A stretch of 9,989 nt of DNA, taken from contig DBXN01000095.1 of assembly GCA_002309585.1 (NCBI GenBank), positions 1 to 9,989 on the forward strand, written 5' to 3'. Positions 1-6,900 of the stretch are shown here, in pieces (within the stretch, counting starts at the first letter, position 1; the number at the start of each line of letters is the position of its first letter). Made by a program: the position numbers and the translations under genes. This DNA is from Verrucomicrobia bacterium UBA1211 (GTDB lineage: Bacteria > Verrucomicrobiota > Kiritimatiellia > RFP12 > UBA1067). The notes beneath the pieces were generated by a model. The model saw only the letters and a list, made by a program, of their open reading frames with translations, did no database searches and was not told the origin of the DNA.

Positions 1-59
1 TGATCGACCGTATGTCGTAAAGGACGGAAGCGGAAAGTTTGGACAGTTGTCGTCCAGGA

Positions 60-90
60 TTGAGTACCCGAATCCGATTTATGGTATAAT
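60..90 (+). promoter_or_regulatory. Candidate promoter with extended -10 (TGGTATAAT)
   Basis: TATAAT at 85-90 is a perfect -10 hexamer, preceded directly by TGG (82-84), which makes an extended -10. A weak -35 match, TTGAGT, lies at 60-65 with a long 19-base spacer. Predicted initiation near 97 would place the tandem repeats and hairpins at 173-253 in the transcript, either as a long 5' leader of the GH5 gene or as a separate small RNA. The sigma-70 consensus match is direct; promoter activity is inferred. Confidence 0.4.
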
Positions 91-117
91 GTTAACCGCT
101 TGACGTGAGAGGGTCAC

Positions 118-282
118 ATGACTGCCATGACAACATACGCCACAGGTTGTAGTGAAAACGGTCCTTTACGCTTTTCATGCAGAATGACGGACTTTGCACG
201 ATATGCTAAAGAGAATTTTAGCATTTCATGCAAAGCGCTGTCGCTTTGCACGAAAACAGCAAAGGAGAAACTTACGCTTTAA
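118..282 (+). CDS. Possible 54-codon small ORF, doubtful
   Basis: An ATG at 118 opens a 54-codon frame ending in TAA at 280-282. A purine-rich GAGAGGG (107-113) sits four bases upstream and could act as a ribosome binding site, and the candidate promoter at 85-90 lies just before it. Against it, the frame runs straight through the tandem repeat and both hairpins, the predicted peptide has no recognisable domain, signal peptide or membrane segment, and its codon use differs from the GC-rich genes nearby. It may be a leader peptide but is more likely chance. Confidence 0.15.
   Translation: MTAMTTYATGCSENGPLRFSCRMTDFARYAKENFSISCKALSLCTKTAKEKLTL
203..224 (+). repeat. Hairpin, 8-bp stem (ATGCTAAA / TTTAGCAT)
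   Basis: ATGCTAAA (203-210) and TTTAGCAT (217-224) are perfect inverted repeats around a 6-base loop. The stem is AT-rich and no T-tract follows, so it does not look like an intrinsic terminator. It sits between the two direct-repeat units and five bases before a second hairpin. Confidence 0.5.
229..250 (+). repeat. Hairpin, 9-bp stem with CTGT loop
   Basis: TGCAAAGCG (229-237) and CGCTTTGCA (242-250) form a perfect 9-bp stem with a 4-base loop. There is no T-tract downstream, so termination is unlikely. With the hairpin at 203-224 it makes a closely spaced pair. Such paired palindromes resemble REP/BIME elements, which RAYT transposases act on, but no GTAG-type foot is visible. Confidence 0.6.
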
Positions 283-500
283 GAGCAAAGTGCTCGACCA
301 ATCTCAAACAGCATTAAGAGAATCTCTCCTCATTTGGCACTTAACGACACGCCTACGCCTAACGGCGTTCACAATGCCAATCATGTGAGCCGCGTTAACG
401 GCGAACAAATCCGTTTGTTTCCAACCCCCGTGAACTTCAACGGTGAATTGCGCACTGCGCGAACCTCCATGCAAAAACGTGGTAGACGCCTCGGTCTGGC

Positions 501-512
501 TTATGGTATAAA
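501..512 (+). promoter_or_regulatory. Extended -10 immediately upstream of GH5 start
   Basis: TATAAA at 507-512 with TGG at 504-506 gives an extended -10. It shares the 11-base string TTATGGTATAA with the element at 79-89. The GH5 ATG begins at 520, only seven bases beyond the hexamer, so transcription from here would start on or next to the start codon and give a leaderless mRNA. No -35 match is visible at the usual distance. Promoter function is inferred. Confidence 0.35.
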
Positions 513-519
513 CCTCGTC

Positions 520-2034
520 ATGAAAGCCCGTTTCATGTTGTTGTCCGTATTTGCCTTTTCCTCCTCCCTGGTGGCGTCCGCGTTCGGGGCTGTCGACGCC
601 TCGCGCTGGCGGCTCTCGCCGAACGCCCGGATCGAAGGCTCGCTCCTCGTCGTGGACGTTCCGGCGGGGCAACGCGGCGTGAACGGTTCCGGACGTCTTG
701 AGGTGAACCTTTCGCCCTACGCCGACACCGGGTTTGAGGCGGAAGTCCGTGTGCGCGGCGAGAACGTGTCGAAGAACGACACGTCCTGGCTCGGATTCAA
801 GTTTATGGTCCACTACCGCGACGCTTCCGGAACGGAAGTCTGGCCGCAGGCCCCGGCGGAGTCGGGGACCTTCGGCTGGAAGACCGTGAAGTTCCGACAC
901 GACATGGCCGCGACGTCCGCGCAGGACGGAAAGGGCGAGCTCACGCTCGGACTCCAGGATGCGAGCGGACGGATTGTCTTCGACCTCGATTCCCTGAAGA
1001 TCCGCCGTGCGGACCCAATCTGGCCGCGCGTCAACGGCGACTGGCGCGTCGAGTATCCGCGTCGCGTCTCGAACCTCCCGCCGCTCCGCGGCGTGATGCT
1101 GCCGGGGAACGATTGCCGCGAGGACGACTTCGCGACGCTCGCGAAGTGGGGTGCGACGCTCGCGCGCTACCAGATGATCCGCGGCTGGGGCAAGGAAAAC
1201 GACAACCAAGACATCGAGGAATACATCCGCTGGCTCAACGGACGCCTCGACCACCTCTTGCGCGACGTCCTTCCGTGGGCGCGGAAATACGGAGTCAGGA
1301 TCGTCGTCGACCTTCACGTCCCGCCGGGCGGGCGGCGGGGCGGTGAGATGAACATGTTCCACGATGCGAAGTTCGCGGACTGCTTCGTCGACTGCTGGCG
1401 GCGGATCGCCACGCGCTTCAAGGGAAACTCCGACATCATCTTCGGATACGACCTCATCAACGAGCCGCAGCAGAACCAGTCCGCGCTCCCGAACTGTGAC
1501 TACTGGAACCTTCAGCGCCGCGCGGCCGAGGCGGTGCGGGCGATCGACGCCGAGACGACGATCATCGTCGAGTCCAACGGATGGGACGCGCCAAACACCT
1601 TCGCGTACCTCTCGCCGCTTGCGATGCACAATGTCATCTACCAGGCTCACCTGTATCTCCCGCACGAATTCACCCACCAGGGCGTAAGCGGGCGCAAGTG
1701 GACGCCGTCGTGTTACCCAAACGAAAAGAAGGGCTGGGACAAGGAGTTCCTCCGCCGGCAGATCGCGCCCGTTGTGGCGTTCCGCGACCGTCACGGCGCG
1801 CGCATCTACTTCGGCGAGTTTTCCGCGATCGCATGGGCGGAAGGCGCGGATAGGTACATAGCGGACTGCATCTCGCTCTTCGAGGAATACGGATTCGACT
1901 GGACCTACCATGCCTTCCGCGAGTGGCAGGGCTGGAGCGTCGAGAGCGAATGCGACGGACCCGGGAAGCCGTTCATCCCATCGCAGGACAACCCCCGCAT
2001 GCGCGCACTCAAAGCGGGCCTTTTGTCCCGCTGA
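520..2034 (+). CDS. Secreted glycoside hydrolase family 5 endoglycanase (cellulase-like)
   Basis: This 504-residue protein is predicted to cut beta-1,4-glycan chains (cellulose, mannan or similar) by the retaining GH5 mechanism after export. Residues 1-23 form a signal peptide: a basic start, a hydrophobic core, and a likely cut after SAFG. Residues about 25-165 look like a beta-sandwich accessory or carbohydrate-binding domain. The GH5 barrel covers about 179-490. It has the DLH motif with His266, the acid/base Glu315 in LINEP, His377 and Tyr379 in QAHLY, and the nucleophile Glu433 in YFGEFS. The ATG at 520 is chosen because the signal peptide begins there. A TTG at 334 in the same frame would bury that signal behind 62 residues. 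No Shine-Dalgarno sequence precedes 520. The exact subfamily and substrate cannot be told from sequence alone. Confidence 0.9.
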   Translation: MKARFMLLSVFAFSSSLVASAFGAVDASRWRLSPNARIEGSLLVVDVPAGQRGVNGSGRLEVNLSPYADTGFEAEVRVRGENVSKNDTSWLGFKFMVHYRDASGTEVWPQAPAESGTFGWKTVKFRHDMAATSAQDGKGELTLGLQDASGRIVFDLDSLKIRRADPIWPRVNGDWRVEYPRRVSNLPPLRGVMLPGNDCREDDFATLAKWGATLARYQMIRGWGKENDNQDIEEYIRWLNGRLDHLLRDVLPWARKYGVRIVVDLHVPPGGRRGGEMNMFHDAKFADCFVDCWRRIATRFKGNSDIIFGYDLINEPQQNQSALPNCDYWNLQRRAAEAVRAIDAETTIIVESNGWDAPNTFAYLSPLAMHNVIYQAHLYLPHEFTHQGVSGRKWTPSCYPNEKKGWDKEFLRRQIAPVVAFRDRHGARIYFGEFSAIAWAEGADRYIADCISLFEEYGFDWTYHAFREWQGWSVESECDGPGKPFIPSQDNPRMRALKAGLLSR

Positions 2035-2068
2035 ACAGACCGCACGATGCACCGGGCTGGGGAGGCTT

Positions 2069-3133
2069 GTGCTCGCCGAAAACGGTGAGGCACGGAATGG
2101 TGCCTGTGCCGTGGCGGCGCATTCTCGCTCCGTCTCCATCTCCCCCACGCCCTTCGGCGAGGCGATGGTTGAGGCGCTCAAGGAGATGCCAAACCTCTAC
2201 CCTCAAGTGCGGCTCATCGAATGGCAGGTGATGCCGGAGCATTTGCATTTCATCGTTTTCGTTGTTTCGACCCTGCCCAAGCCGCTCGGCGCATTGATTC
2301 GCGGCTTCAAGGCCGGAGCGGCAAAACGGTGGAAAGCCCTCGCCGGAACCGGCGAATGCCCTGCCTGGGCCGATGGCTTTCACGACACCATTCTTTTCCG
2401 CGAAGGGCAGCTCAGCGCCGAAATCGCCTATCTGCACGACAACCCGCGCCGCCTTGCCGAGAAGCGCGCAAATCCCGAACTTTTCCGGCGCGTGGCCGCC
2501 GTCTCGCTGCCGCTGGATGGCAGGCGGCTCATCGGCCGCTTCGAGGCGCTTGGAAACCTGAACCTGTTGAGCCGCCCGCTTGTACAGGTGCAGTGTTCGC
2601 GGCGATACTTCGCCTATCGGCGCGTGCCGAAAAGCGGGCCGAAAAGCGGGCCGACGATGACCAGCCGCGGAACGAGCGGGCTGAAAATCGCCCGCGATTC
2701 CGCCGACAATCCCATCATCGAGCATGCCGGTCCCGAATATGAAGCGCTCAAGGAAAGCATTTTCGCCGCCGCTTCGCATGGGGCGGTCGTAATAAGCCCC
2801 TGCATATCCGATGGCGAACGGGAGATTGCCCGCGAGGCCATGAACCGCGGTTTTCGTCTGGTCGCGATGCGCAACATGGGCTTTGCGCCAATCCAGAAGC
2901 CGACCGGGCGGTTCTTCGACATTTGTGCCCAGGGGCGGCTTCTCCTGCTCGCACCCGCAGCCTGGCCCTATTCCACGCAGGAAAAGGAAATGACCCGATT
3001 CGATGCGACCGCCCTCAACCGCATCTGCCAATGGTTCGCGGGAGAGGATGCGGTTGAGATCAACTACCACGGCATGACGCCGTCCAACATCGACCGCCTT
3101 GCCGAAGAGGCCATATTGGCAAAAACTCCCTGA
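2069..3133 (+). CDS. 5'-truncated IS200-like/RAYT transposase with C-terminal DprA-like domain
   Basis: Y1 (HUH) transposases nick and join single-stranded DNA, and RAYTs act on REP palindromes. The HUH motif is visible as MPEHLHFIV (His at 2240 and 2246), and the likely nucleophilic tyrosine lies in AYLHDNPRR (codon 2429). The NPRRLAEKR stretch is typical of the family. The second half (about 2760-3000) reads like a Rossmann/DprA-type nucleotide-binding fold: HGAVVISPCISDGE, then MGFAPIQKPTGR. Homology seems to begin only near 2057, so the first beta-strand and about 40 residues are missing. Upstream in this frame lies only out-of-frame GH5 sequence. The start is therefore uncertain: GTG 2069 (GGAGG at 2061-2065, close spacing), GTG 2111 or ATG 2165. 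It is probably a decaying remnant, though the catalytic motifs survive. GTG 2069 would give 354 residues. Confidence 0.7.
   Translation: MLAENGEARNGACAVAAHSRSVSISPTPFGEAMVEALKEMPNLYPQVRLIEWQVMPEHLHFIVFVVSTLPKPLGALIRGFKAGAAKRWKALAGTGECPAWADGFHDTILFREGQLSAEIAYLHDNPRRLAEKRANPELFRRVAAVSLPLDGRRLIGRFEALGNLNLLSRPLVQVQCSRRYFAYRRVPKSGPKSGPTMTSRGTSGLKIARDSADNPIIEHAGPEYEALKESIFAAASHGAVVISPCISDGEREIAREAMNRGFRLVAMRNMGFAPIQKPTGRFFDICAQGRLLLLAPAAWPYSTQEKEMTRFDATALNRICQWFAGEDAVEINYHGMTPSNIDRLAEEAILAKTP
2627..2650 (+). repeat. Perfect 12-bp tandem duplication inside the RAYT gene
   Basis: CCGAAAAGCGGG occurs twice head to tail (2627-2638 and 2639-2650). The duplication is in frame and repeats PKSG in a region that looks like a linker between the transposase half and the DprA-like half. 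It is consistent with slippage in a flexible segment. Confidence 0.8.
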
Positions 3134-3212
3134 GCACCGTACCCCCCAGTCCAACGGTCGCGTATTCTTGCGCGATGATCCCAGCAAAGATTTTCGACCT
3201 TTCGGGCACTGA

Positions 3213-3241
3213 TTGACTCAGGCGCCAGGAAATGATAAACT
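3213..3241 (+). promoter_or_regulatory. Candidate promoter for tRNA-Ser
   Basis: TTGACT (3213-3218) is followed after a 17-base spacer by TAAACT (3236-3241), a 5/6 and a 4/6 match to the sigma-70 hexamers. Initiation near 3248 would give a precursor of roughly 70 bases before the tRNA. This is the best candidate in the 187-bp gap between the transposase and the tRNA, where no gene is seen. It is a consensus match only. Confidence 0.35.
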
Positions 3242-3320
3242 TCTTGCGTTTTTTGGAGGCGATGTCGGTGACTGCCAAACCCGTAGGCAGAACCTTACGA
3301 CCAAAGCCTGCCCATCTTCA

Positions 3321-3408
3321 GGAGGGATGTCTGAGTGGTTTATAGAACCGGTCTTGAAAACCGGCGTGCCGCAAGGTACCGGGGGTTCGAATCCCTCTCC
3401 CTCCGCCA
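3321..3408 (+). tRNA. tRNA-Ser (anticodon UGA)
   Basis: The cloverleaf can be folded by eye. The 7-bp acceptor stem pairs 3321-3327 with 3398-3404, followed by discriminator G3405 and an encoded CCA (3406-3408). The anticodon stem pairs CCGGT (3348-3352) with ACCGG (3360-3364) around the loop CTTGAAA, giving anticodon TGA at 3355-3357, which reads UCA serine codons. A long variable arm (GTGCC-GCAA-GGTAC) marks it as a class II tRNA, as expected for serine. The T-arm (3381-3397) carries TTCGAAT. It appears intact and functional. Confidence 0.97.
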
Positions 3409-3412
3409 TTCA

Positions 3413-3460
3413 CCAACCCGTCAAACCGCCGAGAGGCGGATCAATCCGTTTGACGGTTGG
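3413..3460 (+). other. Long imperfect hairpin between tRNA-Ser and peroxiredoxin gene
   Basis: Outer arms CCAAC-C-CGTCAAAC (3413-3426) and GTTTGACGGTTGG (3448-3460) pair over 13 bp with one bulged C. Inside is a second stem, CCGCC-GAGA-GGCGG (3426-3439). It starts five bases after the tRNA CCA and ends just before the ribosome binding site at 3467. No T-tract follows, so an intrinsic terminator is not obvious. A role in tRNA 3' processing, attenuation or transcript stability is possible. Confidence 0.55.
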
Positions 3461-3480
3461 GCCGTCAGGAGAAAGAGATC

Positions 3481-3942
3481 ATGACCATCGGCGACCGAAT
3501 TCCGGAAATCCTCGGAACGGACCAGGACGGAAAGACCGTCAAGGCCAGCGACTACCGTGGACGTAAAATCATCCTCTACAGCTATCCGAAGGCCAGTACG
3601 TCGGGTTGTACGGCGGAGGCCTGTTCCCTCCAGGCGCACCAGGCGGAACTGGCGGCCGCGGGATACGCGATCATCGGCGTGAGCAAGGACAAACCGGCCG
3701 CGCAAAAGAAGTTCGCCGAGGCCAACGGTCTCGCCTTTCCCCTCATCGCCGACACGGAAACGACGCTTCTGCAAACCCTCGGATGCTGGGGCGAGAAGGT
3801 CGCCTGCGGCCGCCGCACCGTCGGTACGCTCCGCACAACCTATCTGGTCGATGAGAACGGCATCATTACCAAGATCTTTCCGCCGAAGGCGATCAAAACA
3901 AAGATCCACGCCGAACAGATCCTCGCCTATCTGGCGGAGTGA
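3481..3942 (+). CDS. Thioredoxin-dependent peroxiredoxin, Bcp/PrxQ type
   Basis: This cytoplasmic peroxidase reduces hydrogen peroxide and organic hydroperoxides, then is recycled by thioredoxin. It has 153 residues, the usual size for the family. The active site reads YPKASTSGCTAEAC: Cys43 is the peroxidatic cysteine and Cys48 the resolving cysteine five residues on, as in atypical 2-Cys Bcp proteins. The loop has TSGC where TPGC is common. The later motif GTLRTTYLVDENG carries the conserved arginine and the core beta-strand. No signal peptide is seen. ATG 3481 is preceded by AGGAG (3467-3471) at nine bases. It lies 72 bases after tRNA-Ser and may be co-transcribed with it. Confidence 0.93.
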   Translation: MTIGDRIPEILGTDQDGKTVKASDYRGRKIILYSYPKASTSGCTAEACSLQAHQAELAAAGYAIIGVSKDKPAAQKKFAEANGLAFPLIADTETTLLQTLGCWGEKVACGRRTVGTLRTTYLVDENGIITKIFPPKAIKTKIHAEQILAYLAE

Positions 3943-3976
3943 GCGCGACGCGAGCCGTTGACCGCTGACCCCTTTC

Positions 3977-6900
3977 CTAAAACCGAACCCCGCTTTTCAT
4001 CACCTCAACCGGCACATCGGTCGTCACGAAGTCACAGCCGAGCGCGTCGGCCAGGCGGTAGCGCGTGAGCGTTCCGGCGGCCCATCCCCCGACGCGGATT
4101 CCCGCCGCGCGGGCGTTGAGGATCTGGCTCCGGGAGGCGTTGCCGGTCTTGCAGGAGATGGCAACCGGTCCGCCCAGCGCCTTCGCCAGCGCGATCTCCC
4201 GTTCCGTACAGGCCGAGGTCAGGACGATCAGCGGGACATCAGGATTCACCTTGCGCATCGCCCGCAACAGGTCAAGGTTGAAGGATGAGTAGACACACTG
4301 CCCGCCCTCCGCGAGAGGATGGGCGGCAACCCGATCCCGGATGGCGCGGCAATAAGCCTCGGCATCCCCGCCCGGGCAGGCCGCGGGCGCGGATTTCAGC
4401 TCCAGCTGGAGATAGACCCCGGGAACCGGCGCCATCTTCTCCAGAAAGGCGTCCAGGGTGGGAACCGGCTCGTTCCCGCGTTTGGAACGGAGCCGGCCGA
4501 TTGCATCGGCGGAAAGGGTTTCGATCGTCCCCTCCCCCTTCATCGTCCGGGAAACAGAGTCGTCATGCATCAGAAAGAGCGCGCCGTCGCGGGAGATGCG
4601 GATATCCGTCTCGAACGCGCGGATTCCCGCCTTCAGGCACCCCTCGAAGGCGGCAAGGGTGTTCTCCTCGAACTCAGCCGAACCGCCCCGGTGCGCGACC
4701 GGCCGGCAGCCGTACCGCGGGGCGCCGAGGCGTTCCAGAACGGCCCGGCAACAGAGGATCTTTTCGCGCAGGTCCTGCGGAATGTAGAAGTAATGGTTCG
4801 AACACTCGTAACCGATCCGGGAATCGGCACGCACCAGCGGCAACAGCTCCTTCGCGGTCGCCAGCTCCTCCCGCGCCAGCCGCGCCATCTCCGCCCGGGC
4901 CGCCTCCCGTCCCGCATCGTCCGTTGCGGTGCGGAAACGCTCCCGCGCCAGAATGAAGCGACCCTGCGCGACGCAGGAGGTGAAGTGAAGTTCCGCCGCG
5001 CGGTAGGTCCCCCACTCCCGTTCCGCCTTCGCGCGGTTAGCCTCCGCGCAGGTTTCAATCACCTTCCGGTACGCCTCGCATCCACGGGCGAACCCCTGCC
5101 GGACCTTCTCCATCTGCCCGATCCAGATCTCGGCCGGATAGATCGACCGCCAGCGGTCCAGATCGTCATACGGGATGCCGACCATCGTCGCCTGGTAGCC
5201 CGTCGGCTCGAAATAGAGGGGATTGGCAGGGCCCATGTGCTGCGGCCCGTTATAGATGGTACCGATGTGGAAGGGATACTCCCGAAAACCGTCCGAAAAG
5301 AGGGTCCAGGCGCGGCGGAGCGCGGGAACCGCCTCCTTCCCGTATTCGGATTCCGCGACCCGGTCCAGCATCCCGTCGATGCCGGTGTCACCGCGGCGTA
5401 CCGTCTGAAAGAGTTTCAGGTTCGGCGAGGGATAGCAGCCCAGACTCCAGCTCAGCATCACGCCATCCGCCCCGGAACGGCTGAGGTTCAGGGCATGTTC
5501 CGCAACCAGATCCATCACAGGCAGATACGGGATCACGCAGAACTCCCAGGTCGCACCCGTCTGGACCTTCGCCATCGTCTTGAGTCCCGCCGCGTGGGCG
5601 GCGTCCCACCGCGCAACCGTGCGTTGACTCGGGCCGACCGCTGAAAGGGAGTATTCGCCGACCGTCGAGGCGATCCCGCCGCGGGTGATCGGCAAGCCCC
5701 ATTCGCTGACCGACATGAAGCGCACCTGTTTCTTCGGAAGACGGGCCATCACCGTCGCAACCTGATCATCCGGCCAGCCCCAGTCCCACACCAGCGCCTC
5801 GGCGTCGGGGTTTCCCCTCGCCATCCCGGCGATCAGGGCCGTATTGACCTCGGCGATGATCTCGCCCGCCGGACGGTTCTTGCACCGCGGGCACCAGGCC
5901 TGACCGCCGTGCGACGCACAGCTCGTCAAATTCTCCGAGGCGGTGATTGTCAGGATCCCGCCCAAGCCGGGAACCTGCGTGAAGACCGATTCCATCGCGT
6001 CGGACAACCAGCGGAGCACCTCCGGCGAGGAGGTGCAGAACGCGCGGACGGCCCCCTCAGGAACCCCCAGCATACCCTCCCGTCCCGTAAAAAAGGCGGG
6101 AGGCATCGCGCGCGGCTCGTTCATGTAGAGATAGACCCGGATACCGTATTGCCCCGCGCGGGCGACCAGTTTCCGGAGGTTGGCGATCCGGACCTCCGAC
6201 CCTTCGCCGAATTCGGGGAAGGCCGGGTCCTTCGCCAAGGTCCGGAGAACCGTATGCAGCCAGACTGCGTTCACGCCCGTATGCGCCAACCGTTGCAGCA
6301 AGCCATCCGGATAAGAGGCGATCTCCGGATCCATCAGCGGATCGCCATACTCCGCGCAATAGGAGAAGATCAACCGCCGGTCGAAAGGCGGCGACTCCTT
6401 TTCGCTGGGCGGGATGGCGGCATCCGGATTCTTGAACGGGGCGATGAAGGCGAACCGAGGCTCCTCCGGCGCCACGGGATCGACCCCCTCTTCCCGCAAC
6501 AGATCCGCCAACCGGCGGCGCACGGCGGAGATCCCCTCCCCCTCCGCATACCGGAGCGGCTCGCAGAGCGGCTTGACGGACCCCATCTTTCCGAAGAGGA
6601 AATCGTCCTCCGCCAAAGCGAAACGGAACGCTTTCCGATCCATCCCCACCAACGCCATCAGCTGCTCATACGGCAACAGATGCCAATTCCGCCGCAAGAC
6701 GGTAATGTAGCCCTTCTTGGCCCATTCCGGAGGAAGTTCCGGTTGCGGCGGAAGGCCCAACTCCCGCGCCACGCCGGTGATCTGCTCCGCCGTCGCGCCG
6801 ACCACCTCCGCCAGCCGCTCTTTCGGAACGCAAAACCAATTCCGCCAGACATAGGCCGAAAGCCGATCCGGAAACGGCGCATAACCGACCGGCGCGCGTT

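Larger units (their letters stand above)
173..253 (+). repeat. Imperfect tandem direct repeat, period about 51-52 bp
   Basis: TTTCATGCA occurs at 173-181 and 224-232, and CTTTGCACGA at 192-201 and 244-253, in the same order. The two units are therefore about 29 and 30 bases long and offset by 51-52 bases. The core GCAAAG/CTTTGC also recurs at 259-264 and 285-290 just downstream. Each unit overlaps potential hairpins. This could be a decayed duplicated operator or a structured RNA leader. No known family is recognised. Confidence 0.6.
1..519. other. AT-rich non-coding leader upstream of the GH5 gene
   Basis: This stretch has no convincing gene and is clearly more AT-rich than the rest of the window. 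It contains two copies of the string TTATGGTATAA (79-89 and 501-511), an imperfect tandem direct repeat (173-201 and 224-253), two hairpins, and five copies of GCAAAG or its complement between 192 and 290. Short open frames exist: 2-103 is open to a TGA and could be the last 33 codons of an upstream gene, 118-282 has an ATG, and 334-519 is open in the GH5 frame. None shows a recognisable domain. The best reading is a regulatory leader or a non-coding element. Any gene ending to the left cannot be placed. Confidence 0.5.

Noticed and set aside
2..103. Open frame to a TGA that could be the 3' end of an upstream gene
   Set aside because: Only 33 codons are visible, with no domain, and codon use differs from the other genes. 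It cannot be told from chance.
2013..2032. Hairpin AGCGGG/CCCGCT overlapping the GH5 stop codon as a terminator
   Set aside because: The 6-bp stem has an 8-base loop and no T-tract follows, so it is weak and inside the coding end.
304..2181. 625-codon open frame on the minus strand opposite the GH5 gene
   Set aside because: It is fully antisense to a clear GH5 gene. Its translation is Arg/Val/Asp-rich with no domain. Long antisense frames are common in GC-rich genes.
2009..3187. 392-codon minus-strand frame opposite the transposase
   Set aside because: The plus strand carries recognisable HUH and Tyr motifs in this stretch, while the antisense translation has no domain. It is a shadow frame.
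3943..3976. Bidirectional terminator between the convergent peroxiredoxin and GDPD fusion genes
   Set aside because: No convincing stem with a flanking T or A tract could be found in this 34-bp gap.
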